64,000 bases of DNA from Salirhabdus euzebyi (GCF_014207435.1 NZ_JACHGH010000004.1:186001-250000); one strand, 5' to 3'. Shown: positions 43,742 to 52,567, counted from the stretch's first letter. The notes: generated by a model not told the origin, from the letters alone. Made by a program: numbers and translations.

Positions 43742-44641
43742 ATTAAAGAAGATAAAATTTATTTGGAAAATGGTGTAGCTATTAATGTTAAATATGCATT
43801 AAACGGAAAGACTCCTGTTTTATTCCTTCATTTTAGTGGTGGAACATTACATATGTGGAACGGGATTATCCCCTTATTTGATAGTGATTTCAGTATTATA
43901 GCACCAGATTTTCGTGGTCATGGTAAATCGGACAAACTGCTAACAGGTCATCACATTGATGATATGGCAAATGATATATACCTACTTTTGAAAGAATTAA
44001 ATATAATAGAGTGCCACGTCATTGGAAGTTCCCTAGGTGCTGAGGTTGGCCTTAGCTTTGCTGCAACTCATCCTGAAATGATTCTTTCTCTTATTTGTGA
44101 AGGAGCTCTTTATAATGAGTTTGGTGAATTTGGCTTGTTCAATGGAAGCATTGAAGAAATAGAAGCGGAAAAGCAAAAACTAAAAAAACACTTAAGAGAA
44201 AGAACCATGCCGCGACATGAGTCGAAAGAGTCTTATTTTAATGAAATAAAGCAATCCTTTCAAAAACATGGATTATGGAATGAGCATTTTTCTGCATATG
44301 CCGAAAGCTGCATACAAGATACTGGTACAGGATATTATACAAATCACTACCCAAATGAGGTACGAATCGAGTATATCGAAAAATATTGGGATCTTCGGTT
44401 TGAGGAATATTATGAAAAAGTAACGTGTCCCATTTTATTTCTTCCAAGTGAAGAAGAATGGAAAAACGAAAAGATTAAACGAAGCTTTCAAAAATTTTCT
44501 AGCTATGTAGATTCGTATGATCTTGTCCATATAGATAATGCTATTCATGCATACGTCTGGATGCAAAATCCATTGGTTGTAGGAAAAGTGGCAAAAGATT
44601 TCATTGGAAGAATTGAAGGTAGCTCATTAGTGGAATCTTAA
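43742..44641 (+). CDS. alpha/beta hydrolase, probable ATT start
   Basis: A 299-residue serine hydrolase: oxyanion-loop FLHFSGGTLHMW, APDFRGHGKSD, nucleophile elbow GSSLGAEVG (serine near residue 98), and a C-terminal histidine in NAIHAYVW. Substrate unknown. The start is unusual: the strong AGGAGG at 43728-43733 points to ATT at 43742, in frame and reading IKEDKIYLENGV. The first standard codon, TTG at 43763, is 29 bases from that site. If ATT is not used, the protein starts at 43763 and loses 7 residues. Confidence 0.75.
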   Translation: MKEDKIYLENGVAINVKYALNGKTPVLFLHFSGGTLHMWNGIIPLFDSDFSIIAPDFRGHGKSDKLLTGHHIDDMANDIYLLLKELNIIECHVIGSSLGAEVGLSFAATHPEMILSLICEGALYNEFGEFGLFNGSIEEIEAEKQKLKKHLRERTMPRHESKESYFNEIKQSFQKHGLWNEHFSAYAESCIQDTGTGYYTNHYPNEVRIEYIEKYWDLRFEEYYEKVTCPILFLPSEEEWKNEKIKRSFQKFSSYVDSYDLVHIDNAIHAYVWMQNPLVVGKVAKDFIGRIEGSSLVES

Positions 44642-44668
44642 ACCGGCCTTATGGGCCGGTTTATTTCT
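44641..44668 (+). terminator. terminator of the alpha/beta hydrolase gene
   Basis: AACCGGCC / GGCCGGTT stem with TTATTTC after it. Confidence 0.75.
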
Positions 44669-44760
44669 TTGCAAATAGAAGAATGATGTTTTCTAATAGA
44701 TTGTTATTTTACACAATATTCTTAAACTACGACATAACTATAGCTTTGCATTTTGATGAG

Positions 44761-44885
44761 TGCATACGACCGCTTCGGCAGAATACTTCGCTTTCCACGG
44801 CCTCAGCCTCCTCGCGGAAAACTATCGCTGCGGGGTCTTCAGACACGTGCTATCCCGTAGGAGTCTGCTTATTCTGCCTACGCTA
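44761..44885 (+). repeat. dispersed repeat, copy B
   Basis: Contains CTTCGGCAGAATACT (44773-44787, identical at 49403-49417), CGCTTTCCACGG (44789-44800) and CTGCGGGGTCTTCAGAC (44828-44844, identical at 14178-14194), ending in CCCGTAGGAGTCTGC. It is the most complete copy in the window. Confidence 0.65.
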
Positions 44886-45020
44886 GTAGTAATTATCTGA
44901 TTAAAGGGTAGTGAAAATTATAAAACCGTTCGTGAGGATTCGTACTTACACTTTAGCTATTTCAACTCTGTTCCAACCATTAGTACTTCGAATTAAAACA
45001 GTATAAAACACATTCTTAGC

Positions 45021-45086
45021 GAAGGAAATACACGTAGACTCCTGCGGGACAGCGCGAGCCCGTGGAAAGCGTAGTGTATTTCCGTA
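45021..45086 (-). repeat. dispersed repeat, copy C (inverted)
   Basis: Reverse-strand relative of copy B: CCGTGGAAAGCG at 45060-45071 is the complement of CGCTTTCCACGG, and GACTCCTGCGGG matches the end of the repeat. B and C form an imperfect inverted pair. Confidence 0.55.
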
Positions 45087-45221
45087 GCGGCTGGAATTAA
45101 AGTTCAATGGTTACGTCGCATTTTCCATCAAATGCGTAGAAATAACAACTATCTGTACAAAAAGAGCTAAGAAGTAAAAAAACAATAGCAAATTCTGGAT
45201 ATATTATGATAATATATCCTA

Positions 45222-45247
45222 TATAATTATAAACTAACGAACATTAG
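45222..45247 (+). promoter_or_regulatory. -10 box and TetR operator of the serine hydrolase gene
   Basis: TATAAT at 45222-45227, then CTAACGAACATTAG at 45234-45247 over the expected start point. The same 14-base operator with two changes precedes the TetR gene (47003-47016). Confidence 0.55.
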
Positions 45248-45290
45248 TTAATTATTCGTTGATTTAGGTAAAGGGAAAGAAGGAATTTTA

Positions 45291-46301
45291 ATGGAGAAAA
45301 TTAATGCGTACATGAATCGAAAAAAAGACTTTTCAGGTGTTATTTCGATCACTAAAAATGGAGAGGTAATCTTTCAACATGCATACGGTATGAAAGACAG
45401 GGAAAAAGGAATGAGTAATGATCTTAACACACGATTTTGTGTTGGATCAATGATCAGTAAACCTATTACAGCATTAAGTATTATGCAATTAATAGAACGT
45501 AACAAGTTGACATTACAAACACCTATTGAAGAATTTTTTCCTCATTATAAGGGCAGTGGAATTACGATTCATCACCTATTAAATCACACGTCTGGTATTG
45601 TAAATTACTTAATGCTCCGAAAAAAAATAGGGTGGGATAAAGATCACACACCAGAGGAAATACTTCAAATTGTTAAACAAGAAAAACTGAAATATACACC
45701 TGGAAAGAAAGCGGCCTATAACAATACAGCATACTTAATGCTTGGATTAATCGTTTCTAAATTATCAGGAGTTCCATATGAACAGTATGTTAGAGGAAAT
45801 GTTTTCGAACGCGCAGGAATGACAAATACAGGCTTTATTCGAGATAACCTGGATGGATATGCTCTTAATTATCGAGATCATAAGATTGGACCTCACGTTA
45901 GTCCAACTTTACTTTTTGCTTGTGGAGAAATTGTTTCAACAATTGAGGATATTCATCGGTTTGTACAAGCTTTGCAAACAGAAGTACTTGCAAAGAAAGA
46001 AACAATTGAATTAATGCAGAGTCCTTCGTATAGTGGAAAATACGTGACATTCGGATACGGTTGGTTTATTAAAAATTTAATGGGACATAAAAGCGTTTCG
46101 CATGGTGGGAATCATCCTGGAGGATATACTAGTCATATTGAGCGTTATTTGGATGATAATCTAACGATAGTTGTGTTAAGTAACGATATAACAAGCTACT
46201 CACCACTTATGATGAAAGATTTTGGTGCCACATTTATCTCTCGTGATATTGCTGCAATATTATTTAATAGTAAGCTTCATTTTTGGCAAAAAATGTTTTA
46301 G
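45291..46301 (+). CDS. serine hydrolase, class C beta-lactamase-like
   Basis: A 336-residue protein of the beta-lactamase/DD-peptidase/esterase family with no signal peptide. Tyr motif YNN (AAYNNTAYLMLG) and the third motif HGG (VSHGGNHPGG) are clear. The nucleophile region reads GSMISKPITA: the serine and lysine are separated by three residues where the family has two (SxxK), an apparent one-residue insertion that may change or abolish activity. ATG 45291 follows AGGGAAAGAAGG. It is probably controlled by the TetR regulator encoded just downstream on the opposite strand. Confidence 0.8.
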   Translation: MEKINAYMNRKKDFSGVISITKNGEVIFQHAYGMKDREKGMSNDLNTRFCVGSMISKPITALSIMQLIERNKLTLQTPIEEFFPHYKGSGITIHHLLNHTSGIVNYLMLRKKIGWDKDHTPEEILQIVKQEKLKYTPGKKAAYNNTAYLMLGLIVSKLSGVPYEQYVRGNVFERAGMTNTGFIRDNLDGYALNYRDHKIGPHVSPTLLFACGEIVSTIEDIHRFVQALQTEVLAKKETIELMQSPSYSGKYVTFGYGWFIKNLMGHKSVSHGGNHPGGYTSHIERYLDDNLTIVVLSNDITSYSPLMMKDFGATFISRDIAAILFNSKLHFWQKMF

Positions 46302-46328
46302 AAAGGTATAGCCTTTAGGCTATACCTT

Positions 46329-46937
46329 TCATTCATTTCGTATAACTTCGAGAAAGAAATCTATATGCTGATTCAATCTACTTTCTACCTGTGTTGTATC
46401 CTTTCCATCAAATTTTAAAATATTGTATTCGGCTAAGAGTGAGAAAACAGGATACTGATATTCAATTGCAAGAATTTTAGGGTCAAAAGCTTTAATTTTT
46501 TTCATAGCGATCATCTTTTGAAAAACAATTTCAAGAAAATCTACTGTTTCCCCAAAGAAGTCTTTTAATATGATTTCTCTTGCGAATGGCTCTCGAAACT
46601 GCTCAATTTGAAGCAATCTCCATATTTTTTGCCCTTGTGGATCTTCCATGTACTGTTTGAAGTTACTATGTCCTGTCTTTAAAAATGTTTCCGGTTCGGT
46701 AGTAGATAATATTTTATCTAATGAATCAACTGGTGGTAATGTTTTAGAAAAATCAACCCTGAAATGAGTTAATATAGCCTCTAATATAGCTTCCTTGTTT
46801 TTGAAGTGATTATATAAGGAACTCTCTTTTATCCCAACTTGCCGAGTAATTTCACGAATAGATACACCACTAAACCCTTTTTGTGAAAAAAGATCTAATG
46901 CTGCTTGAAATATTTTCTCTTTTGTAGTTAATGTCAT
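46329..46937 (-). CDS. TetR-family regulator
   Basis: A 202-residue regulator. N-terminal helix-turn-helix: KIFQAALDLFSQKGFSGVSI, then QVGIKESSLYNHFKNKEAIL. The C-terminal ligand domain is not close to any I know. The ATG at 46937 has AAGGAAGTGA; the longer frame to 46979 lacks a site. Its promoter holds operator CTAACAAACGTTAG (47003-47016) beside a minus-strand TATAAT (46997-47002), and a near-identical site controls the convergent serine hydrolase gene, so it likely represses both. Confidence 0.85.
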   Translation of the reverse strand: MTLTTKEKIFQAALDLFSQKGFSGVSIREITRQVGIKESSLYNHFKNKEAILEAILTHFRVDFSKTLPPVDSLDKILSTTEPETFLKTGHSNFKQYMEDPQGQKIWRLLQIEQFREPFAREIILKDFFGETVDFLEIVFQKMIAMKKIKAFDPKILAIEYQYPVFSLLAEYNILKFDGKDTTQVESRLNQHIDFFLEVIRNE

Positions 46938-46996
46938 ATTATTCACTTCCTTAAGGTCTTTAGATGCATTTGCAAGCAAAAATAGCTAATATAGTC

Positions 46997-47016
46997 ATTA
47001 TACTAACAAACGTTAG
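46997..47016 (-). promoter_or_regulatory. TetR gene promoter and operator
   Basis: Operator CTAACAAACGTTAG (47003-47016) directly upstream of TATAAT on the minus strand (46997-47002), that is, in the -35/-10 spacer. Confidence 0.55.
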
Positions 47017-47236
47017 ATATTTGAACAAACTCTTGGGCTTCAGCTGGTAATATGATTTTTATATTGAGAAAAGTTCGTATAACCTTGCATCAAAGAAATA
47101 ATATAAAAGAAGATGGGTAACGGATTGACATGTTTTAACAACAAAGCAGGATGTTAAACTTTTCAAAATATAAACTAGAAAATACTTTTACTCTCCTGTA
47201 TAATTATTTCGTGTTTCGAAGTGAAAGGTGATGTAA

Positions 47237-48424
47237 ATGACAGAGAAGACAGAAGAACAAATAGATCTCAAAAGAGAACGGATTTGGACAAAAGACTTTG
47301 CCCTGATATGTATGGCAAACTTTTTTATTTTTTTAGGGTTTCAAATGACATTACCAACTTTACCTTTGTTTGTGCAGCATTTAGGTGGTAGTGATACATT
47401 AATAGGATTAATTACAGGTATTTTTACTTTTTCTGCATTATTGTTTCGTCCATATGCTGGTCATGCGTTGGATTCAAAAGGTAGGCAGTTTGTTTACATG
47501 GCTGGTTTGGCCATTTTTGTTATTTCGGTAGGTTCTTATGCTTTCATAGCTAGTATTTTTATGCTATTTGTTATGCGAGTTGTTCAGGGAATTGGTTGGG
47601 GTTTGTCTACGACAGCAACAGGTACTATTGCAACAGATCTTATTCCACCTAATAGGCGTGGAGAAGGGATGGGCTATTTTGGTCTATCAGGAAACTTTGC
47701 ATTGGCATTTGGCCCGGCTTTAGGACTCACACTAGTGGGTTATATTTCCTTTACACAATTATTTTTAATTTGTGCTTTCTTAGGGTTTGTCGCCTTACTA
47801 TTATCAAGCCGGATTGCCTACAAAAAGGTGGAGCAATCAGAGCACAAAGTAACGCATGTTAAATTTGATATTTTTGAGAAAAGTGCGATTAAACCATCTA
47901 TTCTCCTATTTTTTATAACTGTAACGTTTGGAGGTATTGCTTCGTTTTTACCTTTATATACAGCGGAAGAGGGAATAGAAGGAATAGAGCTTTATTTTCT
48001 AGTTTTTGCTTTATTTTTAATGGCTTCTAGAACCTTTGCAGGGAAGCTATATGATTTAAGAGGGCATATTTTTGTCTTTTTACCAGGAACTTTTTTAATT
48101 ACAACAGCAATGCTGTTATTGGTTTGGTTACCAAGTTCATCTATCCTTTATTTAGCAGCAGCCTTATACGGTTTTGGTTTTGGCAGTGTTCAACCTGCAT
48201 TACAAGCGTGGTCCGTATCCAAGGCCCCCGCGAACCGTAGAGGGATGGCGAATGCTACATTTTTCTCCTTTTTTGATATGGGGGTAGGGGTAGGAGCGAT
48301 CGGCTTCGGATTAATTGCCCATGCATTTGGGTATAGCTATATTTATTTGGCAGGGGCTATTTCCGTAATCATATCGATGTTCATTTATATTATCGCCTTA
48401 GTAAAGGGTAAAAGAAGTACCTAA
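47237..48424 (+). CDS. MFS transporter
   Basis: A 395-residue membrane protein with 12 predicted helices. The major facilitator signature after helix 2 reads GHALDSKGRQFVY, and the helix 4 region has RVVQGIGWGLSTTATGTIATDLIPPNRRGEG, typical of the drug-efflux group (YwoG-like). Substrate unknown. ATG 47237 follows GAAAGGTGATG, with TATAAT at 47199-47204 as possible -10. It is divergent from the TetR gene, whose operator lies 220 bases away, so joint control is uncertain. Confidence 0.88.
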   Translation: MTEKTEEQIDLKRERIWTKDFALICMANFFIFLGFQMTLPTLPLFVQHLGGSDTLIGLITGIFTFSALLFRPYAGHALDSKGRQFVYMAGLAIFVISVGSYAFIASIFMLFVMRVVQGIGWGLSTTATGTIATDLIPPNRRGEGMGYFGLSGNFALAFGPALGLTLVGYISFTQLFLICAFLGFVALLLSSRIAYKKVEQSEHKVTHVKFDIFEKSAIKPSILLFFITVTFGGIASFLPLYTAEEGIEGIELYFLVFALFLMASRTFAGKLYDLRGHIFVFLPGTFLITTAMLLLVWLPSSSILYLAAALYGFGFGSVQPALQAWSVSKAPANRRGMANATFFSFFDMGVGVGAIGFGLIAHAFGYSYIYLAGAISVIISMFIYIIALVKGKRST

Positions 48425-48438
48425 TGATAATAAAAACT

Positions 48439-48463
48439 GGACACTCTAGGGAGTGTCCTTTTT
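48439..48463 (+). terminator. terminator of the MFS gene
   Basis: GGACACTC / GAGTGTCC stem with TAGG loop and TTTTT. Confidence 0.85.
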
Positions 48464-48549
48464 AATTTTAGGCGGAAAACATATTACTACACAAAGTACA
48501 TTTTTACTAATAAGATAGATATATAGTAATGTATAAGGAGGAATCCTTT

Positions 48550-48711
48550 ATGTTTGATTATATGAAAAGTCTTTTCAAACGAAAAAAATGTGCGATCTGT
48601 GGCAAGAATGCAGAAAAGCCGGCAAATTATTATGACGATAAAGGAGAAAAAGTCGTTGTATGTTTTCAATGTGTCCCTTATGCAGAGAGAAGGGCATTTC
48701 GAAAACGGTAG
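48550..48711 (+). CDS. small zinc-ribbon-like protein, 53 residues
   Basis: A basic mini-protein with two CxxC pairs, CAIC and CFQC, separated by 22 residues, a likely zinc-binding knuckle, followed by a basic tail (RRAFRKR). Family unknown to me. ATG 48550 follows AAGGAGG with good spacing; an earlier in-frame ATG at 48529 overlaps that site. It lies 38 bases before the GNAT gene and may be cotranscribed. Confidence 0.6.
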   Translation: MFDYMKSLFKRKKCAICGKNAEKPANYYDDKGEKVVVCFQCVPYAERRAFRKR

Positions 48712-48749
48712 AAGATGCTCGGAAACTAGTAAAGTAAGGCGGGAAAGCA

Positions 48750-49259
48750 GTGGTAAAAGTTGTTGAATTAGACAAAAGTGAGAAAACATTAAACGAAATC
48801 GCACAAGTGTACAAAGAAGTTTGGGAGAAAAATGACAATTCTATTAAAGAGAGATTTCGAAAACATGCTACTTATAAAGGATATAGAGGATATATGATTA
48901 TAAATGAGAAGAACGATTTAATTGGATTTGCTTACGGCTACACAACATTGCCCGGGCAATATTACAATGGATTATTAAGGGATACACTAGAGGACAAGCT
49001 AGCAGATAAATGGCTTAGTGATTGTTTTGAATTGGTAGAATTAGCTGTATTATCGACAGAGAGAAACAAAGGCTATGGAAAACACTTAGCTAGTAAGTTG
49101 GTTGAAGGGGTTACAAATAAGACAGCTGTTTTGACGACACAGATGAATAACGAAATTGCTCGGAACTTGTATGAAAAGCTCAACTGGGAAGTGGTTTATA
49201 AACCTTTTTATCCAGATAAGAATAATGCTTTTGTTATTATGGGAAAGAAAATAAATTAA
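48750..49259 (+). CDS. GNAT family N-acetyltransferase
   Basis: A 169-residue acetyltransferase. The acetyl-CoA loop is seen as VLSTERNKGYGKHLASKLVEG (motif A) and the C-terminal NEIARNLYEKLNWEVVY is typical. Substrate unknown. GTG start at 48750 behind AAGGCGGG; no better in-frame start. It sits after the 53-residue CxxC protein and before a terminator. Confidence 0.82.
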   Translation: MVKVVELDKSEKTLNEIAQVYKEVWEKNDNSIKERFRKHATYKGYRGYMIINEKNDLIGFAYGYTTLPGQYYNGLLRDTLEDKLADKWLSDCFELVELAVLSTERNKGYGKHLASKLVEGVTNKTAVLTTQMNNEIARNLYEKLNWEVVYKPFYPDKNNAFVIMGKKIN

Positions 49260-49267
49260 TTGCGTAG

Positions 49268-49296
49268 AAATCCGGCATATATGTCGGATTTTTTTG
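49268..49296 (+). terminator. terminator of the GNAT gene
   Basis: AAATCCG-CAT / ATG-CGGATTT stem (one G-T pair) with a T-run. Confidence 0.75.
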
Positions 49297-49598
49297 TTTT
49301 AAGAGGGGTGTTTCTTAAATGTTGTTAACGAAATTAGTTTAGCTGTTAAGCAACTATTAATTGATGATTGATGCATGGAATCTGTTGGGTACTTTACTAT
49401 CACTTCGGCAGAATACTAAGCTTTCATTGGGTACAGCTTTATCCTCCTAACGAAAAACGTAGTGGATGAGATTCAAACATATTTAATTACCTCACATGTT
49501 CTATCATTCAACTAGTTTTTTGTAAGAATAAAACAATAATCAATTGCTTTATAAAGTAATTTATATTATATTGTAGAGTAATAAAGGGAGGTTGTTAT
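49297..49598. other. gene-free interval with decayed repeat
   Basis: About 300 bases without a gene. It holds repeat copy D at 49395-49470; otherwise AT-rich sequence with the promoter region of the next gene. Confidence 0.5.
49395..49470 (+). repeat. dispersed repeat, copy D (decayed)
   Basis: CTTCGGCAGAATACT at 49403-49417 is identical to copy B, followed by a diverged CTTTCATTGGG and a partial remainder; the GC-rich half is lost. Confidence 0.5.
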
Positions 49599-50417
49599 AT
49601 GTATAAAACTGGGATGGCACAAGTGAATGGAACGTCTTTATATTATGAAATGGTAGGAGAGGGAAAACCACTTGTACTAGTTCATGGTTTTCCAATTGAC
49701 TCAAGAATGTGGGATAAGCAAGTAGAGTTTCTATCCAAAAACTATCAAGTAATCCGGTTTGATATGGCTGGCCTGGGACAATCTGCATCACATAACAATG
49801 ATTATTCCATTTTAGAGGATATAAAAGCTTTACTAAATTACTTACATATTGAACGGGCAACATTCGTCGGTTTTTCTGTAGGAGGAAACATCAGTCTTGA
49901 GCTAGCGATTCATTATCCAAATTTGGTCGAAAGTCTTATCGTAGCTTCAGCTAGTTTACCAGGATGGTCCAATGTATCAGAAGAGAAAAACGTTTTTCAA
50001 GAACAATTAAATGTTTTGTACCAAGAGGGGGATTTAGACAAAATAGTAGAGTTAATGTGTAAAGGTTGGGTAGCAGGCCCATTTCGAAATGTAAGTGATA
50101 TGGATCCTGAGGTTTGCGACCATTTTACTTCAATGGTAAGGAACTCCTTTTTAAAAGAAAGAGGCAAGGGTAAACTTCTGATGCCAGAGAAAAAAACAAT
50201 GGAGTTCTTACACGAAATAAACGTGCCTACCCTCATTATGGAGTCTGAGTATGATTTTCCTGAATTTCGTGAAATGGCAGCTTTTATGGATGAGCACATA
50301 TCTGATTCGAGAGTAGTATGGATACCAGGTACTGCTCATATGTTAAATTTGGAGAATCCTGAGTTGTTTCACAACCATTTGATGGAATTTCTTAATATGA
50401 GTAAAGAAAAAGGCTGA
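49599..50417 (+). CDS. alpha/beta hydrolase
   Basis: A 272-residue hydrolase: LVHGFPIDSRMWD oxyanion loop, DMAGLGQSA, nucleophile elbow GFSVGGNISLE (serine near residue 90), and the catalytic histidine in GTAHMLNLENPE. It resembles esterase/lactonase-like members such as 3-oxoadipate enol-lactonase relatives, but the substrate is open. ATG 49599 follows AAAGGGAGG. Single gene. Confidence 0.85.
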   Translation: MYKTGMAQVNGTSLYYEMVGEGKPLVLVHGFPIDSRMWDKQVEFLSKNYQVIRFDMAGLGQSASHNNDYSILEDIKALLNYLHIERATFVGFSVGGNISLELAIHYPNLVESLIVASASLPGWSNVSEEKNVFQEQLNVLYQEGDLDKIVELMCKGWVAGPFRNVSDMDPEVCDHFTSMVRNSFLKERGKGKLLMPEKKTMEFLHEINVPTLIMESEYDFPEFREMAAFMDEHISDSRVVWIPGTAHMLNLENPELFHNHLMEFLNMSKEKG

Positions 50418-50520
50418 AAATTGTAAGCATTCGCCACTATCCTTCTTATATATAATAATGTAATGAAGAGGCTGAAAGTGTAACAGAATCTTTTAAAGGC
50501 TATTCTGTATTTTCAATGAA

Positions 50521-50550
50521 AACAACCTACTATTTTTTAGGTTGTTTTTT
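50521..50550 (+). terminator. terminator before the NrnB-like gene
   Basis: AACAACCTA / TAGGTTGTT stem with T6. Confidence 0.7.
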
Positions 50551-50629
50551 CATAAAACAAAATTTTTTAAGCTTGAATTAGATATAAATATTTCCTTATG
50601 AACCAATACTATACAAGGAGGTGAAAATG

Positions 50630-51823
50630 ATGTACAAATTATTATCGCATAACGATTTAGATGGTGTTAGTTGTGGTATATTAGCCAAGCTTGCTTTTGG
50701 GAAGCAGGTGAATGTACGTTACAATTCTGTTGGGGGATTGGACCGGGAAGTTCAATGGTTTCTTGATAACAATAAGGATAAAGATACGTTACTTATCATT
50801 ACTGATTTGAGTGTGAACGAAGAAAATGAAAAAAAGCTAGATGAGTATGTGAAAGCTGGGGGAAAGGTGCAATTTCTTGATCATCATAAAACAGCCCTTC
50901 ATTTTAATGATTATGACTGGGGACAAGTTGTAGTAGAAGATGAGGAAGGAAAACTGACGTCTGCAACTTCCTTGCTCTATGAGTATTTGGTAAAGAATGA
51001 TTATTTGGAACCATCAAATGGGATTGCTGAATTTGTTGAGCTTGTTCGGCAATATGATACTTGGGAATGGGAGAAAAATAATAACCTAGAAGCACAGCGT
51101 CTTAATGCACTTTTTTTCCTTATATCGATTGATGAGTTTGAAGAGAAAATGATAGATCGCCTTTTATCAAGTGACCATTTTTATTTTGATGAGTTTGAGA
51201 AAAAAGTGTTAGACATGGAAGACGACAAAATAGAGCGTTACATAAGGAGAAAGAGAAGAGAACTCGTTCAAGCAAAAATGGAGGGACTATATGCTGGAAT
51301 AGTTTATGCAGAATCCTACCATTCTGAGCTTGGAAATGAATTAGGAAAAGAATATCCACATCTTGATTTTATTGCAATCTTAAATATAGGAAGTAAGCGA
51401 GTTGGTTTTCGAACGATTCATGATCACGTTGATGTTTCTGAATTTGCTGGGCTTTTCGGTGGTGGCGGTCATGCCAAGGCTTCAGGATGCACACTTACCG
51501 ACGATGCATACAATAAATTTGTTGCAGAGACTTTTCCACTAGAGCCTTTACGAGAGGATGCCAAACGAAACCGATATAATTTGAAAAGATCCACATTTGG
51601 TTCTTTATATAAAACCCTTGCTGAGGAGCTATTTTTTATTGCCTCAGTTGACGAACAAACTTGGGAAATAGAAAAAAACAACATTAAAATGGACCAAACG
51701 TTTCCAAGCTTTGAAGAGGCAGAAAAATATTTGAAAAGAAACCATCAAGCATGGTTAGTTAGAGATGATGTTTTTGTCCATTATTTAATGGATCAGCTAA
51801 AACCAAAGAAACAAGCAGAATAA
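50630..51823 (+). CDS. nrnB: DHH-family nuclease, NrnB-like
   Basis: A 397-residue DHH phosphoesterase. Motifs: HNDLDGVSCG at the N-terminus, ITDLSVN, FLDHHKT (DHH), and the DHHA1 motif FGGGGHAKASGC near residue 280. Length and arrangement match B. subtilis NrnB (YngD), which degrades short oligoribonucleotides and pAp-type substrates. The C-terminal 90 residues form an extra domain. AAGGAGG at 50615-50621 fits ATG 50627 or 50630. It appears monocistronic. Confidence 0.85.
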   Translation: MYKLLSHNDLDGVSCGILAKLAFGKQVNVRYNSVGGLDREVQWFLDNNKDKDTLLIITDLSVNEENEKKLDEYVKAGGKVQFLDHHKTALHFNDYDWGQVVVEDEEGKLTSATSLLYEYLVKNDYLEPSNGIAEFVELVRQYDTWEWEKNNNLEAQRLNALFFLISIDEFEEKMIDRLLSSDHFYFDEFEKKVLDMEDDKIERYIRRKRRELVQAKMEGLYAGIVYAESYHSELGNELGKEYPHLDFIAILNIGSKRVGFRTIHDHVDVSEFAGLFGGGGHAKASGCTLTDDAYNKFVAETFPLEPLREDAKRNRYNLKRSTFGSLYKTLAEELFFIASVDEQTWEIEKNNIKMDQTFPSFEEAEKYLKRNHQAWLVRDDVFVHYLMDQLKPKKQAE

Positions 51824-51833
51824 AATAGGATGA

Positions 51834-51865
51834 AAAGGCACACCTGAAAAGGAGTGCCTTTTTGT
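51834..51865 (+). terminator. terminator of the NrnB-like gene
   Basis: AAAAGGCAC / GTGCCTTTT stem and T-run. Confidence 0.8.
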
Positions 51866-52054
51866 TTTGGTTTACTTATGAATGGGATATGAGCCCATTT
51901 TTCCATTTTTAAAACAAATTAAAGGATACGTGTAACGAATTAATGCTTGGCGAATATAATTTTTGTATGTCAAATAGGTTATAGCCTTATTTTTCTTGGA
52001 AGCCCTTAAGTGGTATTACGTATGTTTAGCTTGATTATTTAAGGAGGCATTTTT

Positions 52055-52453
52055 ATGAGAGAAACGAATAAAGTGTTTCATTTAGCGATTCCTTGTAAGG
52101 ATTTAGATGAAACAGTTGAATTTTATGAAAGTCTAGGCTGTCGAAATGCAAGAAGGTATGATGATCGAGTTACTTTTGACTTTTTTGGTGATCAAGTGGT
52201 ATGTCATTTACATCCAGATGAAATTGATGAAAAACCAAAAATGTATCCTCGTCACTTTGGCTTAACGTTTTTAGAAAAAGATGATTATGTTCATTTATTA
52301 GCACTTGCCAATGAATTAAATTTGCCCTTCTTTAAGGAGCCAATGGTACGATTTGAGGGAAAAAGAGAGGAACATATGACATTCTTTTTAATTGATCCGG
52401 CAAATAACTTGTTAGAGTTTAAGTACTATCATGACATAGAAATGGTTTATTAG
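52055..52453 (+). CDS. VOC superfamily (glyoxalase-like) protein
   Basis: A 132-residue single-repeat pair of the vicinal-oxygen-chelate fold. Putative metal ligands: His in FHLAIPCKDL, His in PRHFGLTF, Glu in NLLEFKYY. The family includes dioxygenases, glyoxalases and resistance proteins; the substrate cannot be told. ATG 52055 follows AAGGAGGC. It is followed by a terminator. Confidence 0.82.
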   Translation: MRETNKVFHLAIPCKDLDETVEFYESLGCRNARRYDDRVTFDFFGDQVVCHLHPDEIDEKPKMYPRHFGLTFLEKDDYVHLLALANELNLPFFKEPMVRFEGKREEHMTFFLIDPANNLLEFKYYHDIEMVY

Positions 52454-52464
52454 TATGGACAGAT

Positions 52465-52495
52465 AGACTGCCTAACTGAGCAGTCTCTTTTTTTT
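52465..52495 (+). terminator. terminator of the VOC gene
   Basis: AGACTGC / GCAGTCT stem followed by CTTTTTTTTT. Confidence 0.8.
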
Positions 52496-52528
52496 AATAC
52501 GCTCACTGGAGCTAATCGTTGCTAATAG

Positions 52529-52563
52529 AAAAGCCTAGAATAGCATTTGTATTCTAGACTTTT
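52529..52563 (-). terminator. terminator of the acyl-CoA synthetase gene
   Basis: AAAAGCCTAGAATA / TATTCTAGACTTTT hairpin just beyond the minus-strand stop. Confidence 0.7.
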
Positions 52564-52567
52564 ATCA

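Larger units (their letters stand above)
44669..45290. other. gene-free interval with two repeat copies
   Basis: About 620 bases without a credible gene. It contains repeat copies B (44761-44885) and C (45021-45086, opposite orientation), then the promoter and operator of the serine hydrolase gene. A frame at 44683-44886 runs through repeat B and is not a gene. Confidence 0.6.

Noticed and set aside
44683-44886. 67-codon frame between the hydrolase and the serine hydrolase genes
   Set aside because: It is made of dispersed repeat copy B; not a gene.
44761-45086. possible CRISPR or insertion sequence
   Set aside because: The repeats are two imperfect, oppositely oriented copies of a dispersed element with no spacers, transposase or target duplications visible.
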